From: Symbiodinium sp. CCMP2592 | Lineage: Eukaryota; Sar; Dinophyceae; Suessiales; Symbiodiniaceae | Length of the DNA stretch: 64,000 nt | Assembly (NCBI GenBank): GCA_905221615.1 | Contig: CAJNDT010004502.1 | Span: 215,001 to 279,000 of the forward strand | Direction: 5' to 3' | Shown here: in pieces, positions 31,853 through 41,950 of the stretch | Position numbering within the stretch: position 1 is the first letter of the stretch | Layout of the letters: each line of letters opens with the position of its first letter | Position numbers and translations under genes: made by a program | Notes under the pieces: generated by a model | The model's input: only the letters and a program-made list of their open reading frames with translations | Databases searched by the model: none | What the model was told of the DNA's origin: nothing

Positions 31853-31966
31853 CATATGGGTAGTTGTCAAAATTCGGGTCCCTGTTTGGGTACCTGAAAT
31901 ATTAGGTGCCGTACTATAATAGGGGCCCAAGAAGGGACCCTAATTTTGACAACCACCCATATGGTG
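31853..31966. mobile_element. Palindromic element family L, copy 1
   Basis: CATATGGGTAGTTGTCAAAA to TTTTGACAACCACCCATATG; inner GGGTCCCTGTTTGGGTACC pairs with AGAAGGGACCC. Confidence 0.88.
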
Positions 31967-32003
31967 TTTGGGCCCCACAGCCTCGAACTACGAGTCCTCA
32001 GAG

Positions 32004-32130
32004 TTAAAAGGATCCTGAGGCTTAGTAACTATAGATAGGGTTATAAGACAGGTAGCTATACGTCTAATTACCTAAAACCCCAAATGGTACTTATAACCTT
32101 ACTCACTAAGCACCATGATCCTCCAAGCTA
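32004..32130 (-). mobile_element. Palindromic element family A, copy 12
   Basis: TTAAAAGGATCCTGAGGCTT to GCACCATGATCCTCCAAGCT; several substitutions, so older than most. Confidence 0.78.
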
Positions 32131-32656
32131 AGAAAATAGATTTGGGATGTGCAGGTGAGCCTTTGGGGTCTGGGTTTGGGGCAAGCCTCAGCAATTAACG
32201 TAGGGTTTGGGGGCACATGGTTCTTCAAGGATGTTGTCAAGCATAAGAAGGGCCTCGGGTCTAGTATAGGGGGATTTTGTTAAGGGGTACAAGAAGGGTC
32301 TCGGATCTAGTATGGGGGCTTGATGTACTAAACGTATAGGGAGCCCCAAGGAATAATCGTGGTAGTTCTCAAGGCCCTCAGAACACCTCTGGCTATTCCA
32401 GTCTATGTGTTTCATGTCCGCTACTCGGGTTCACAAGGTAGGGATCGGTTCAGGGTTTAGGGATCATCTCGTATTATGGCCTCTTACTTCCCGTCGTATG
32501 GAAAGCCCCCGATACAGCGATATCTGGAAAATCCTCTCCACACCTGCTCCAAGCCCTACCCCTAAACCCTAAACCCAAGCTCCAAGGCCATCACCAAAGA
32601 GCTCTTCCTTCTGGTCATCCAGGAGCTCTGAAACCGAAGTTTTGGGGTTCAGGGGT

Positions 32657-32765
32657 TTACAGTAGAAGCCCAAAAGTTGTAAACCCAATAGCCTCGATCC
32701 TGAAGAGCAATTTATAGGGAATCCCAGCACTATTTGGGTTCCAACTTTATGGGGTTTACTGTAGG
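32657..32765. mobile_element. Palindromic element family I, copy 3
   Basis: ACAGTAGAAGCCCAAAAGTT to CCAACTTTATGGGGTTTACT. Confidence 0.87.
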
Positions 32766-32769
32766 CCTA

Positions 32770-33118
32770 TCGCCTGATTGAAGAGGCCTCATGCTCTAAG
32801 TAGTCGCCATTCGGTAGGCGAACTCAGGACAGCCATACAGATGCAGGTACTTTGTCTGGTAGCTCTTGTCTGGTGATCATGGTTTTATCATGCCTCGATT
32901 TCACTAGCCTTTCCCTGATGCTTCCAGGTCCATTGGCTGCTGAGCCCCAAACTGCCCCGAACTGGCAACCCAAAACGCCTGAATGGCAACTCTCGACTCC
33001 CAACGCCCGCTGGCAAAGCAACGAGAAACCAGGGATTACCTGTGGCTACCCGACAGCTGAGCTATATAAAGAAACCATCTTAAAGAACCCCAACAAGGTA
33101 GTTTTTCCGCTAACTAGA
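32770..33118. other. Open frames without recognised domain
   Basis: A + frame around 32852-33060 reads LMLPGPLAAEPQTAPNWQPK, which may be ordinary coding, but both strands are open and no splice pair is evident. Confidence 0.3.
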
Positions 33119-33219
33119 GGTATCCATCGGCCCCATAGTAGTTCCTTTTTGGGATTACCTTATTGGATTCTATATATGAACCCCCAAAAAGGAACTACAG
33201 TACTTTGGGGCCATTGGGG
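33119..33219. mobile_element. Palindromic element family G, copy 1
   Basis: CCCATAGTAGTTCCTTTT, GGATTACCTTATTGGATTCT and AAAGGAACTACAGTA. Confidence 0.82.
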
Positions 33220-33274
33220 TAAGGGCACCCGCCAAGATTTCTCCGCGCGTAGGTTGTAAGTTGTTGACACCCAA

Positions 33275-33382
33275 AACCCAAAACCCTAAACCCTAAACCC
33301 AAAACCCTAAACCGCGATCGGCAGGCCCTGGGCCTCAAAAGCTCGAACCCCTGAACAAGGGTTTAGGGTTTAGGGCTTAGAA
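33275..33382. repeat. Telomere-like tracts in both orientations
   Basis: CCCTAAACCCTAAACCC at 33283-33312 and GGGTTTAGGGTTTAGGG at 33359-33377, an inverted pair 50 bp apart. Confidence 0.8.
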
Positions 33383-33784
33383 AAGCTCGAACCCCTAAAC
33401 AAGAAACGCCTTCAAGCAGATAAGACTCAAACTCACCAAAGTCCATGCTAAACCCCAAAAGCCTCGAAAAAAGAAGTGCTAAACCCTCAGAGCCCTCAAT
33501 AGGGCCGGGGGGGCAGAGCTGGAGAGCAGCTCTAGCGTAGAACAGGGTTAACAAAGTTGAAGGTTCAGGTGGCCCCACTGAACATGACAAGTATTTGGTC
33601 GTTCATGTTTTTTAGTGTATAAGGTTTAGGTTTAGGGATTAGTAAGCAGTTTTACTTGTAGTTGCCGCACCTCTTCAGGAAAAGACCTGCAATCTTGGAT
33701 ATCTTTCGGATCAGAGACCTGCAGAAGGGAGTCTCGGGTGTATTCGGGTTTGAGAGATTCGGTTATGGGACTGTTGCCTACGCC

Positions 33785-33868
33785 GTGATTCCGCGTCGTG
33801 GCAACTGTTGCTGGAACAGCAATAGATGCGAGGCTACTGGTTTTGGCACAGGCCCACGGTGGCCACAA
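33785..33868 (+). CDS. Weak exon candidate
   Basis: One frame reads RVVATVAGTAIDARLLVLAQ then AHGGHKG. Composition is protein-like; the donor could be CAAAGG|GTGCTT but no acceptor is convincing. Confidence 0.28.
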
Positions 33869-34074
33869 AGGGTGCTTGAAAGTTGGCCCGGCAACCGACT
33901 GTGCTCATGCAATTCGCGCATAGCCTTGTCGTCGACACCAGTCGATTGCCTAAGCGGCAGGCCATGGCATTTACCTGTTAAACTCTTAGCAACTTTAAAG
34001 CCCAAACCATAGAAAACCCTAACCATAAACCTTATGAGCCCTAATGCCTCGACGCTAAGCCCATAAACCTGCAG

Positions 34075-34140
34075 GACCGACATGTACAGAGCCTCATGGA
34101 CGATCTCGACCTGCCCCCAGACCGAGCCAACCTCTTTGAG
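34075..34140 (+). CDS. Exon: LMDDLDLPPDRANLFE peptide, unknown protein
   Basis: A 66-nt exon, phase 0 at both ends, between CCTGCAG and the donor TTTGAG|GTTCGG. It reads DRHVQSLMDDLDLPPDRANL FE (22 residues; the break is only for length), acidic and helical with G/C-ending codons. No family recognised. Confidence 0.5.
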
Positions 34141-34212
34141 GTTCGGGTCCCACTGCAGGGGCCTTCATAATTCGAACAGGGTTTCGTGGCACATTGTGCC
34201 GTACTTATAGTA

Positions 34213-34242
34213 ACACCCCCCCCCCCCCCCAAAAAAAAAAAA

Positions 34243-34273
<31 letters not shown>

Positions 34274-34300
34274 ATATATATATTATATAAATATAAATAT
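34213..34300. repeat. C-run, A-run and (TA)n in direct succession
   Basis: About 18 C, then 13 A, then alternating TA with TATTATATAA variants and ATAAATATAAATATAAATA. Homopolymer lengths are the least reliable bases of an assembly. Confidence 0.9.
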
Positions 34301-35230
34301 AAATATGATATAGTAGAAGTAGTTATTAAGGCCCCTGTGTTAGCTCCTTCAAGGGGTACTACATAGGATTACATTGAGGTGTTCCAGCAGAGATAGGAAG
34401 GCTAATACAGCACAAGGGTCAAGAGAAGGGTCAAGAGTCGATGCATGGTGTAAGGTTAAGGTGTTTAGGGTTTACTTATCGGAGTTTGGTGGTTGCGGGT
34501 TAACCCTAAAGTGGACCCTGAAGCCTAAATCTCAGCCCTAAGCCCTATATAGCAGCTAAAATAACCGAACGGCACGGGGTTCAGGGCTTTAGGCTCTTGT
34601 AGCTTGTCTTTTCAGGCTTTTAGGCATAGTACTTGTTAGGGCTTTGGGGGTGGATCGGATGCCAGGTTGAAAGTCTTGGCTGAATCAGAAGGTTTTACGG
34701 TGTCCATACCCCGTATGGCCCTTGAAGAATAAAATCAGCTACTATAGGGACCTAAATGTTTAACCGGTGCTATGTATTCTAACTCCGCAGGCCCCTATAG
34801 TAAGAAGGGTTTAAGTACTGGATAAGTTGCCAGTAAGCGTGTATTCCACAAGTACTGCTTTCGGGCCTGTAGATCCGGAGGGTATTCATCGCATCTCGTA
34901 AGTAGCTGAACCGTGAAGTAAGCACCCTTACGTGTGGGGGCTCGGAGGATTGCATTTCAGGGGTTGAGGCTTGTTAGGAGTTTAAGGTATGGGAGTCGGA
35001 CGAGTTCGGCATGACGCTCTAAATACGACATTTGAAACATGCATTTTAGCCAGAAGAAACGCAAGCCCGCTTTGGAAGCTTTCCGAGTAGCAAGAAGTAG
35101 CCGAAGTTTAGTCCGATTGCCCGTCTGATGTACACTATGAGGAACACTTGCAAGTGTTGCATTGAAGCGCTGTTGCTTCCACATTAAATTATCGATTGTA
35201 CGTCGTGGTATTCGGCGGACGTCCGAACAG
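34301..35230. other. No confident gene
   Basis: Includes an AGGGTCAAGAG direct repeat near 34424-34440 and GGGTTTAGGG-like words near 34466. Open frames near 34960-35200 have no domain. Confidence 0.35.
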
Positions 35231-35281
35231 GCTATCGATGCCGACGGCAGTGGCACCCTGCACGTGACCGAACTCGTTCAG
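35231..35281 (+). CDS. Exon: EF-hand calcium-binding loop
   Basis: A 51-nt exon, phase 0 to phase 0, from CGAACAG| to CAG|GTGGGTT. It encodes AIDADGSGTLHVTELVQ: the loop D-A-D-G-S-G-T-L-H-V-T-E has acids or oxygens at positions 1, 3, 5 and 12 and Gly at 6, as a canonical EF-hand. The loop Leu at position 8 is also right. Such exons occur in calmodulin-like proteins, in kinases and at the C-terminus of dinoflagellate cation channels. Which applies cannot be said from one exon. Confidence 0.72.
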
Positions 35282-35582
35282 GTGGGTTCCTTTAAGGGTA
35301 CGATAGTAGCATTACAGGATGGAACTGTATATACTGGTACTGTAAGGGTACACTGCAAGCTTAGACTAAAAGGGGCCTTGGTTGACGCATGTTGAATGAT
35401 CGGGAGTTTTCTTTGCATGTCATCTACCCTCAAGGCCCCCATCGTCCCAAATGAGCTGAACATGAGGAGCAACTTCCCAGAAAGAGTCCCGCACGATTTT
35501 TCTGTGGTATTCGTGGCCGTGCCACGCTTGGAATTGCACCCATTCAGAGGGTTCACGCGTGCGGCCTGTATAGATACCGTCA

Positions 35583-35674
35583 ACTTCTATAGTACATACT
35601 TAAGCCTTAAAGGGGTCCCTATATAGGTACTTTAAGGCCCAAGTATATACTATATGGACACATGGAGCCTTGGG
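35583..35674. mobile_element. Palindromic element family C, copy 5 (left tip missing)
   Basis: ATAGTACATACTTAAGCC to ATATGGACACATGGAGCCTT. Confidence 0.82.
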
Positions 35675-35796
35675 GCAAAGCGATTATTTCGATTTAGACA
35701 GGTTCATGAAATGGTAGCGTGCATGCAGCTAGAAGGCGACAACCACTCTTTTGGCGTTTTCTTGCCTACTAGGATTTCTGATGGTAAGGAAAGACC

Positions 35797-35855
35797 TAGA
35801 CCCCCCAACTACCCTTTTTACCATGAAAGGGCCATTGGGGGGGTCCTGGGAGCCA
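35797..35855. mobile_element. Palindromic element family S, copy 2 (short)
   Basis: GACCCCCCAACTACCCTTTT, CCATGAAAGGGCCATTGG and GGGGGTCCTGG. Confidence 0.65.
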
Positions 35856-35943
35856 TCAGGGCCTGCTCCAGATTCGCGGAGAAGTCAAGCTGCTCTGCTC
35901 TACCGGGCTTTGGTTTCGGGGATTTAGGGTTAGGATTTCTATA

Positions 35944-36058
35944 TATAGGGGCCTGAATAGCTTTAAATTCTTACCAATGCTATTTTGGGGGTTCTTTATT
36001 ATAAGTATGGTAGAATGGGCCCCATAACCCTATTCGAACTACTAAGGCCCCTACATTA
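35944..36058. mobile_element. Palindromic element family N, copy 4
   Basis: GGGGCCTGAATAGCTTTAAA, ACCAATGCTATTTTGGGGGT and CTACTAAGGCCCCTACAT. Confidence 0.72.
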
Positions 36059-36160
36059 GTGTCGATGGTTTGGGATTGTGGTTTAGGGCTTCAGGAGCTT
36101 TAGGGCTCAGGGTGGCGGTTTTACGATTTGAGGTGTGGGGCTTACCAGATTGGGCCCAGG

Positions 36161-36284
36161 AACTTGGAGGATCATGGGACTTAGTAAGTAAGGCTACAAG
36201 TACCTTAATTAGGGCTATAAGTAGCTATAAGTACAGTTACCCAAGTTATAACCCTAGTTACTAAGTCCCATGATCCTTTAAGAA
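36161..36284 (+). mobile_element. Palindromic element family A, copy 13
   Basis: AACTTGGAGGATCATGGGAC to CCCATGATCCTTTAAG. Confidence 0.9.
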
Positions 36285-36554
36285 GGGAGTCTTTCAAAAC
36301 GGCAGGGTTCGGGGATGTAGGAATCAGGGAGACGGCTGTCCAGGCATGGACATCTGTTGATTTCAGGTCTGCGGGGACCCCTGTATACACAATCCTTCTA
36401 ATTAAATATGTCAAACTTAGTCCCATATAGCATCAAAGCGCTGCCCACGGGCTTCGTGTAAGGTCCCGGAGAGCGAACCCCTAAGCCCAAACCTTGACCC
36501 TTACAACTTCAACCCCGAGGCCCAGGCCCTGTGTCGAAAAACCCTGAGGTGTAG

Positions 36555-36608
36555 ACCCGAAACCCTAAACCCTAAACCACCCTAAACCCTAAACCCTACA
36601 GCCTAAAC
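36555..36608. repeat. Telomere-like (CCCTAAA)n
   Basis: AACCCTAAACCCTAAACC, then CACCCTAAACCCTAAACCC. Confidence 0.88.
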
Positions 36609-36758
36609 GGTCATGTCTTCAACTTTCAGAGGGTGCAAGCTTTACAAGGGCTCAATACAGGCCTCCTAGGGGCTTTCTGTAGCAGGATTAGGTTGTAGGG
36701 CTTATTCAAGGGATCCGGGAACATGGTCAGCAGGTCGTTGTTGATTTGCTTACTCTCC

Positions 36759-36858
36759 CAGAGGGTCCATGTAATGGAAATAGGCTTCCAAAACCAGAAT
36801 AGGGATCGTCTTTTGGTACCTAATTGCATATTGGTGGTGTATATGGACTCTCTGGGTC
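36759..36858. mobile_element. Palindromic element, family P-like variant
   Basis: CCAGAGGGTCCATGTAATGG and inverse ATATGGACTCTCTGG; inner TTCCAAAACCAGAATAGGGA corresponds to the family P core. Confidence 0.65.
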
Positions 36859-37124
36859 TTAGAACCATATTCATTATACAGCTGAGCGGTACTTCCAGCT
36901 CCATGAACCTTCAAGAGCAGATGCACTCGCCTGACTATGCATATTCTTCCATGTATCCTAAACCCTCGACCGAAACCTCAAACCCGAAAGCAAGATGAGC
37001 CAGCAGCATGATTCCCGTTGAAACGCGACACACATGAAGTCGGCTTTTGTGGTCAGCAGCTTCGGCTCCAAACCATATGTGAACACAAAGTGGAACTACT
37101 GTGGGGCCTATGGGTAAATCGCAG

Positions 37125-37239
37125 CAACCGTCATGATCCGAGGAAGAGTGATGCAGTAGCAACGCTGCTCTCGACCAAAGCTCTACAGCACATGGTCGCC
37201 GTCACCCTGTTGCAGATGATTGTTTGGGAGTTTGCGTAG
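37125..37239 (+). CDS. Weak terminal exon candidate
   Basis: After AATCGCAG the frame reads HDPRKSDAVATLLSTKALQH then MVAVTLLQMIVWEFA and a TAG stop (37237). It is helical and hydrophobic towards the end. No family recognised. Confidence 0.33.
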
Positions 37240-37683
37240 GCAGTAGAAGCCATGATGGTTGAGATGCTATGTGGCCAAAAATCCCGAACACACCCTCAAC
37301 CATAGCTTAGACCAGAAGCCAGAAATCGATATCCTCAGAATACCCATACCATAAAAGGCTCCAGTCGTGGTTGCGTATTATAGATCGAGGGCTGCCGGAA
37401 CCCGAAATCGAGGGCGCATAATACAGGGGCCGAAGTGGTCCCTGATAATATGCACACTAGAACATACCCCCAACAGCCGTACACTATTGATGAACACCCT
37501 AAATGACCTTAGTCCCGCAACTGGAGTCCTCTGCTAGTTTGGAAGACTGATTAGGAATACTGCATCGCACTATCCCTTGGGCTCCTAAACAGAAGTACAG
37601 CAGAAGAGGACCCGAGACCCTGTTCGAAGTAAGCAGCCGACTTCTACATCCTGCAAGCTTCAACCACACCATGTTAAACAACA

Positions 37684-37790
37684 TATAGGGGCCGCACTGC
37701 CTATACTATTTTGGTGGTTCCTCCCTTTTCAAGTATAGTTTAACAGGTCCCAGAGCCAAAACCCTATTCTAGTTCTTAAAGCCCCCTGAA
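37684..37790. mobile_element. Palindromic element family N, copy 5
   Basis: ATAGGGGCCGCACTGCCTAT, TTGGTGGTTCCTCCC and TTAAAGCCCCCTGAAG; strongly diverged. Confidence 0.55.
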
Positions 37791-37838
37791 GCCAAACCCC
37801 AAAGCTGCAATCCAGCGGGCCGCTGCAAGACTGGATCT

Positions 37839-37949
37839 TATATGGGTGGTTGTCAAAATTATGGTCCCTTTTTGGGTCCCTAATATATTACGGCACCTAA
37901 TATTTAGGGTGCCCAAAAGGGGACCCTAATTTTGATAACTACCCTTATT
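37839..37949. mobile_element. Palindromic element family L, copy 2
   Basis: TATATGGGTGGTTGTCAAAA to TTTTGATAACTACCCTTAT; core AATATATTACGGCACCTAAT. Confidence 0.87.
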
Positions 37950-37989
37950 CAAGTTCAGTTGCGCAATGAGTTTGTCCTGAGCCCTAACC

Positions 37990-38078
37990 CTAAGGGTCTA
38001 CGTACTCCTTACTGTCGAACTTTGGGGCCTTTTGGGGTATCAAAAGCCATCAATAAGGATTACTTGGACTCTTAGGGT
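37990..38078. mobile_element. Palindromic element, family Q/D-like variant
   Basis: CCCTAAGGGTCTACGTACTC to TACTTGGACTCTTAGGG, with GGGGCCTTTTGGGGTATCAA inside. Confidence 0.55.
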
Positions 38079-38137
38079 AAAGCTGAGGGTGAAGCACTAA
38101 GCCACTTAAACTTACACTGCAGACCCCCTGCTGGTAG

Positions 38138-38254
38138 CCCTAAGGTCCATGTATCCAAAGAGTATAGTGTGTATAATACACTTTAGCCTTAATGTACTCC
38201 CTACATAGCTACACTGGGCCCAAAGTATATACCATCTGGATACATGGACCCTTG
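38138..38254. mobile_element. Palindromic element family D, copy 2
   Basis: CTAAGGTCCATGTATCCAAA to ATCTGGATACATGGACCC. Confidence 0.87.
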
Positions 38255-38332
38255 AACCCTCAATCCCTGTCGAGCTCTTATAGTATAAGCCTTAAAAGAA
38301 CTCTTCAAGGAACCCTATTCGGGTACATGGAC

Positions 38333-38419
38333 CTTACCTGCACCCCGAAATTATATAGAATAGTAGCCTTTAATAGGTTTTGGGCCACTATTATACCTAC
38401 TTTTGGGGGGTGTAGGTAG
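38333..38419. mobile_element. Palindromic element family M, copy 3
   Basis: CTGCACCCCGAAATTATATA to ACCTACTTTTGGGGGGTG. Confidence 0.68.
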
Positions 38420-38602
38420 GGGTTCCTTTAAAGGGAACTATAGGGGTTCCTTTAAAGGGATCCAAAGGGGTATGCCGGTACATGGATCCTAAGACCGACA
38501 CCCGAAGGCCTCAGCTGATCGCTGCTCTAAAGCACCCGGCACGCCAGCTCGCGGCACAAGACGACAAGTACTCCGGCCTCTTGCAACTCGAAGTCCGCAT
38601 GA

Positions 38603-38700
38603 CCCTAAGGGTCCGTGTTCTCAAATAGTACCCAATGTACATATATCAGGACTACTTTAAGGCCAAAGCATATACTATTTGGGTACACGGACCATTAGGG
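38603..38700. mobile_element. Palindromic element family D, copy 3
   Basis: CCTAAGGGTCCGTGTTCTCA to TTTGGGTACACGGACCATTA. The compensating change CCGTG / CACGG (instead of CCATG / CATGG) is kept on both arms. Confidence 0.87.
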
Positions 38701-38731
38701 TGAAGGAGGGCTCTAAACGCACCAGCCGGAT

Positions 38732-38835
38732 GCAGGCTCCATGTACCCATATAGCAGTTACTTTGGCCGTAAAGTACCTATATAGGGCCCTCTTCAAGGC
38801 CTCAGTACCTACTATATGGGCACATGGAGCCTTAG
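38732..38835. mobile_element. Palindromic element family C, copy 6
   Basis: AGGCTCCATGTACCCATATA to ATATGGGCACATGGAGCCTT. Confidence 0.92.
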
Positions 38836-38895
38836 GGCTCCAAGCTCGCACAAAGGTCCGGAGCCTTGCGCAGTCCACCCAGGATCTACGGCATG

Positions 38896-39018
38896 CTCAA
38901 AGGATCATGGGACTGAGTAACTAGGGTTCTAATCTAGGGTTACTATACTTACAACTACTTATAACCCCAATTAAGGTACTTATAACCTTACTTACTAAGT
39001 CCCATGATCCTCCAAGTG
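38896..39018 (-). mobile_element. Palindromic element family A, copy 14
   Basis: CTCAAAGGATCATGGGACTG to CCCATGATCCTCCAAGT; 60 bp after family C copy 6. Confidence 0.9.
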
Positions 39019-39029
39019 GACAAGCAGCA

Positions 39030-39283
39030 TTCGGGCTGGCTTGTCGCCTCCTGCAGGCTCGAGACATGAATTACGCAGCCGAAGCTGCAAGCCGTCGATG
39101 ATGAACCTGCAGGTGGTCGTCCTCCACACCCCGATTTTCCGAAACTGCAGCTTTGTCTTGGCAAGAGCTTGTCTACGGCAGGCCCGAAGCCACCACAAAC
39201 ATGAGGCCCTATTTCATCCACGCCCTCTCCCTGGGCCATGAAGTCCTCACCCAAGTGCCAGAATCCTCACAAAGACCCTGACG
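39030..39283 (+). CDS. Exon candidate pair, unknown protein
   Basis: One frame reads FGLACRLLQARDMNYAAEAA (39030-39091), then two stops (TGATGA, 39098), then in the same frame WQELVYGRPEATTNMRPYFI and HALSLGHEVLTQVPESSQRP to TGA 39281. An intron from about GCAA|GCCGTC to ACTGCAG (39155) would remove the stops. The alternative is a decayed copy. Both parts have coding-like composition. No family recognised. Confidence 0.38.
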
Positions 39284-39331
39284 AAACCCCCAACAAGGTG
39301 ATAGGAAGCCTTGTCATACGTATGAAAACGA

Positions 39332-39354
39332 CCCCCCCCCCCCCCCCCCCCCCC
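39332..39354. repeat. C homopolymer, about 23 bp
   Basis: Pure C run then GCCCCG. A G-run of 8 follows at 39480. Confidence 0.95.
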
Positions 39355-39721
39355 GCCCCGATGATTTGTTGATCGTCAGGCCATTGGGGCTGAAGCTCTT
39401 TAGCAAAAGCATGAACATGTGCCCACGAGTCATGAGTGGCCGTTTACTTTGGGACCTTTGCTTGAGGAAAGGGTTTCCGGGGGGGGGGCGGGGACAGATG
39501 TCTGTGACGATTAAGGCCACACTAGAACAGGGTTTAGGGGTGCATCTGACAGGGCATCGGGACTATGAGGAAATACTACAGCATGCGAATTGTTCTGGCC
39601 CTCTCAGCCCTCTGAAAGAGCCCTGCAAAGTCCTGCTGCGACCACCACAAAATTACTGCAACCGTGCTGCAGCTCGCCCCTCCAAAAAGCCATGCCCGGG
39701 TATAGAACCCTCGAGAGCCCT

Positions 39722-39785
39722 TTATACATGCTCAGGAGATGCGCGAAGAGCTTGGCGCGAATCTGCAAGATCTGAGGCCAGTCTG
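39722..39785 (+). CDS. Weak exon candidate
   Basis: Reads EPFIHAQEMREELGANLQDL then RPV and TGA. Strong helical composition but short and without clear splice sites. Confidence 0.28.
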
Positions 39786-39892
39786 ACCCCAAAAAGGGTT
39801 ATACACGACAAGCAAGACTCGTGCCTGTCCGCCCGAAGGTAAATGACGCTCTCCGACGTAGATCTTGTGCTATCCCAGTAGTGATTTGACGT

Positions 39893-39962
39893 AGGAGGTT
39901 GTCAAAATGATGGTCCCTTTTTGGGTATCCTAAATAATAGGTGCCGTATTATAACCCATGTG
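39893..39962. mobile_element. Family L half-element
   Basis: Left arm GGAGGTTGTCAAAATGATGG and core TAAATAATAGGTGCCG only; the right arm is lost. Confidence 0.7.
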
Positions 39963-40001
39963 TTATTTACCACTTGAGCTTCAAGCACTCAGCCCGGTAG
40001 C

Positions 40002-40112
40002 CCAAAGGCTCCATGTACCCATATAGTAGGTACTTAGGCCTTAAAGTACCTCTATAGGGACCTCTTTAAGGCCTAATAAGTACCTACTATATGGGCACGT
40101 GGAGCCTTAGGG
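40002..40112. mobile_element. Palindromic element family C, copy 7
   Basis: AAGGCTCCATGTACCCATAT to ATATGGGCACGTGGAGCCTT. Confidence 0.92.
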
Positions 40113-40207
40113 TAGGGTGCTTCTTTGGGTGGAGGGCGCTTTGGCGTCCAGGATTTGGAGCGAATCCCAACACCAAAGCCCCCCCCCCCAGATTTCCCTT
40201 GAACCCC

Positions 40208-40330
40208 TACTTGGAGGATCATGGGACTTAGTAAGGTTATAAGTACCTTAATTGGGGTTATAAGTAGTTACAAGTATAGTTACCCTAAATTATAACCCTA
40301 TAGTTACTAAGTCCCATGATCCTTTAAGTA
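40208..40330 (+). mobile_element. Palindromic element family A, copy 15
   Basis: TACTTGGAGGATCATGGGAC to CCCATGATCCTTTAAGTA, TA-flanked. Confidence 0.93.
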
Positions 40331-40489
40331 GGCCCTAAATCCTAAACCCCATACATCCCTTTAAGGAACCCTATATCCCTTTAAGTAAACCTCTACACTG
40401 CTCGACCTCCTGCCCTAAGCCGAAACCGCCCCTCCCTAAGCTCCAGAACCTTGCCTTGCACACACAGAAGAGCCGACCGTTCTAAGGTT

Positions 40490-40516
40490 TTGGGTTTAGG
40501 GTTTAGGGTTTAGGGA
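40490..40516. repeat. Telomere-like (TTTAGGG)3
   Basis: GGGTTTAGGGTTTAGGG tract just upstream of a family E element. Confidence 0.85.
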
Positions 40517-40538
40517 CCAAATCAGAATGGGGAGCCCT

Positions 40539-40635
40539 ACGGGTGATGATATAAATCCTGCAGTGCCTTAAGGACCCTAAACTATGGGATTTATGGTATA
40601 TTCCTGGTCATGCAGGATTCATATCATTAACCGTA
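40539..40635. mobile_element. Palindromic element family E, copy 5
   Basis: TACGGGTGATGATATAAATC to CATATCATTAACCGTA. Confidence 0.87.
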
Positions 40636-40643
40636 CCAAGCCC

Positions 40644-40770
40644 TACTTGAAGGATCAAGGGACTTAGTAACTCGGGTTATAAGTACCCTAATTGGGGTTA
40701 TAAGTGGCTATAAGTAGAGCTTATTATAACCCTAGTTACTGAGTTACTAAGTCCCATGATCCTTTAAGTA
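40644..40770. mobile_element. Palindromic element family A, copy 16 (recombinant arms)
   Basis: TACTTGAAGGATCAAGGGAC to CCCATGATCCTTTAAGTA. Both inner arms read like the AACTAGGGTT side, and GTTACTGAGTTACTAAG is duplicated, so the arms may have been homogenised. Confidence 0.82.
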
Positions 40771-41064
40771 CCAATGTTGGCTCTATAGGGTTGAGGTACT
40801 TAGTGCGAAGACGCCCCTCAGGTACTCAGACAGAGCCCCATGCAGGGATACACTTTGGCTATTATGAACTGTCATGAGTCAAGGTATAGATTTCTCAACT
40901 ACGGGGTATTGGGCATCGGAGTATTGCAGCTACAGTTACAACAACCTAGACTAAAAATAAAATTACTGCGCACACGGACGCTTAGATGCATGACCCGGCA
41001 GATCAAACTTTTCGGGTTTTCGGCTATAGATCTACAGAGTTAGAGGTTCTTGTGGTGTCGGCAG

Positions 41065-41199
41065 GCGAGACGGACGAGGGTGCTACTGTGTAATCCAGAG
41101 ACGCAAGAAAGTTTGCGAGAATGCAGAAGCCCGGCTCCAGATGATGTGAAGAAGTTGTGGGAAGCTTGCTTCCGGCAACCCGAGGCTTTACCGCACTGA
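41065..41199 (+). CDS. Terminal exon, unknown protein (DDVKKLWEACFRQPEALPH)
   Basis: Begins after GTGTCGGCAG, phase 0, 44 codons plus TGA (41197). It reads ARRTRVLLCNPETQESLREC, then RSPAPDDVKKLWEACFRQPE and ALPH. Composition and codon use are coding-like. The opposite strand is open too (41024-41245), but this reading is the more natural one. No family recognised. Confidence 0.45.
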   Translation, partial: ARRTRVLLCNPETQESLRECRSPAPDDVKKLWEACFRQPEALPH

Positions 41200-41277
41200 A
41201 CTCATTGCCATACAAAACTGAAATCATGCTGCTACTAATTCCCACTTCCGGTGGGAGCCGGAAAATCCACGCGCCAT

Positions 41278-41345
41278 GCCCTAAACCCTAAACCCCCCTA
41301 ACCCTAAACCCCCCTAACCCTAAACCCTAAACCCCCCGAAGCCCC
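41278..41345. repeat. Telomere-like (CCCTAAA)n with CCCCCC interruptions
   Basis: CCCTAAACCCCCCTAACCC and related units. Confidence 0.88.
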
Positions 41346-41430
41346 AAACCCTCCCTGCTGCCTCAACCGAGGAGTTGCCAGGGTCTTTGAGGGTTCCGGG
41401 CTTATGAAGAACGGTGGGCTTGGCGGTCGT

Positions 41431-41575
41431 CGATTTCGGTTTAGGGTTTAGGATTTAGGGTTTAGGGGTTTTTGCCTTCGGGTTTAGGGTTTGGGAGTTT
41501 AGGGGTTTAGGATCAAGAGCTTAGGGTCTAGGTCTAGGGTTTAGTATGTAGGGCTTAGGGTTTAGGTTTAGTGGT
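41431..41575. repeat. Telomere-like (TTTAGGG)n, degenerate
   Basis: Opposite orientation to the tract at 41278, forming a large inverted pair. Confidence 0.82.
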
Positions 41576-41950
41576 TCGGGATGCAGGCTTCATGTGGAGG
41601 TCTCCATCATCAATTACTTATGATACTTATGCTATACCCCAGGCTTCCTTCATCATAACTAGTTCTACCAATTTTTGTCCTATCTGCACCCTGACCCGAA
41701 ATTCTAGAACAACTCTGAACCTTTATTCCATCCCAAACCTACGCGAGTGTGACACCTTGCAACACTACAAAAGATGTAAGAACCCTACGGAAAGCCTGAC
41801 AGCACTCGCACCCTGTGGACAGGACGACTCTCCGGGAGGATACGCAATCGAAGCTGGATGATTTGCATGCAGCGTTAGCGAACCTCGTTGTAAAGTTGGT
41901 TTCAGGTTTTGGGCTTGAGACATAGGGTCTGTCGTGTGGATTTTTGGGGC

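Noticed and set aside
39366..39842. 158-codon + frame
   Set aside because: It starts at a C homopolymer of uncertain length, lacks a domain and overlaps a better short reading in another frame.
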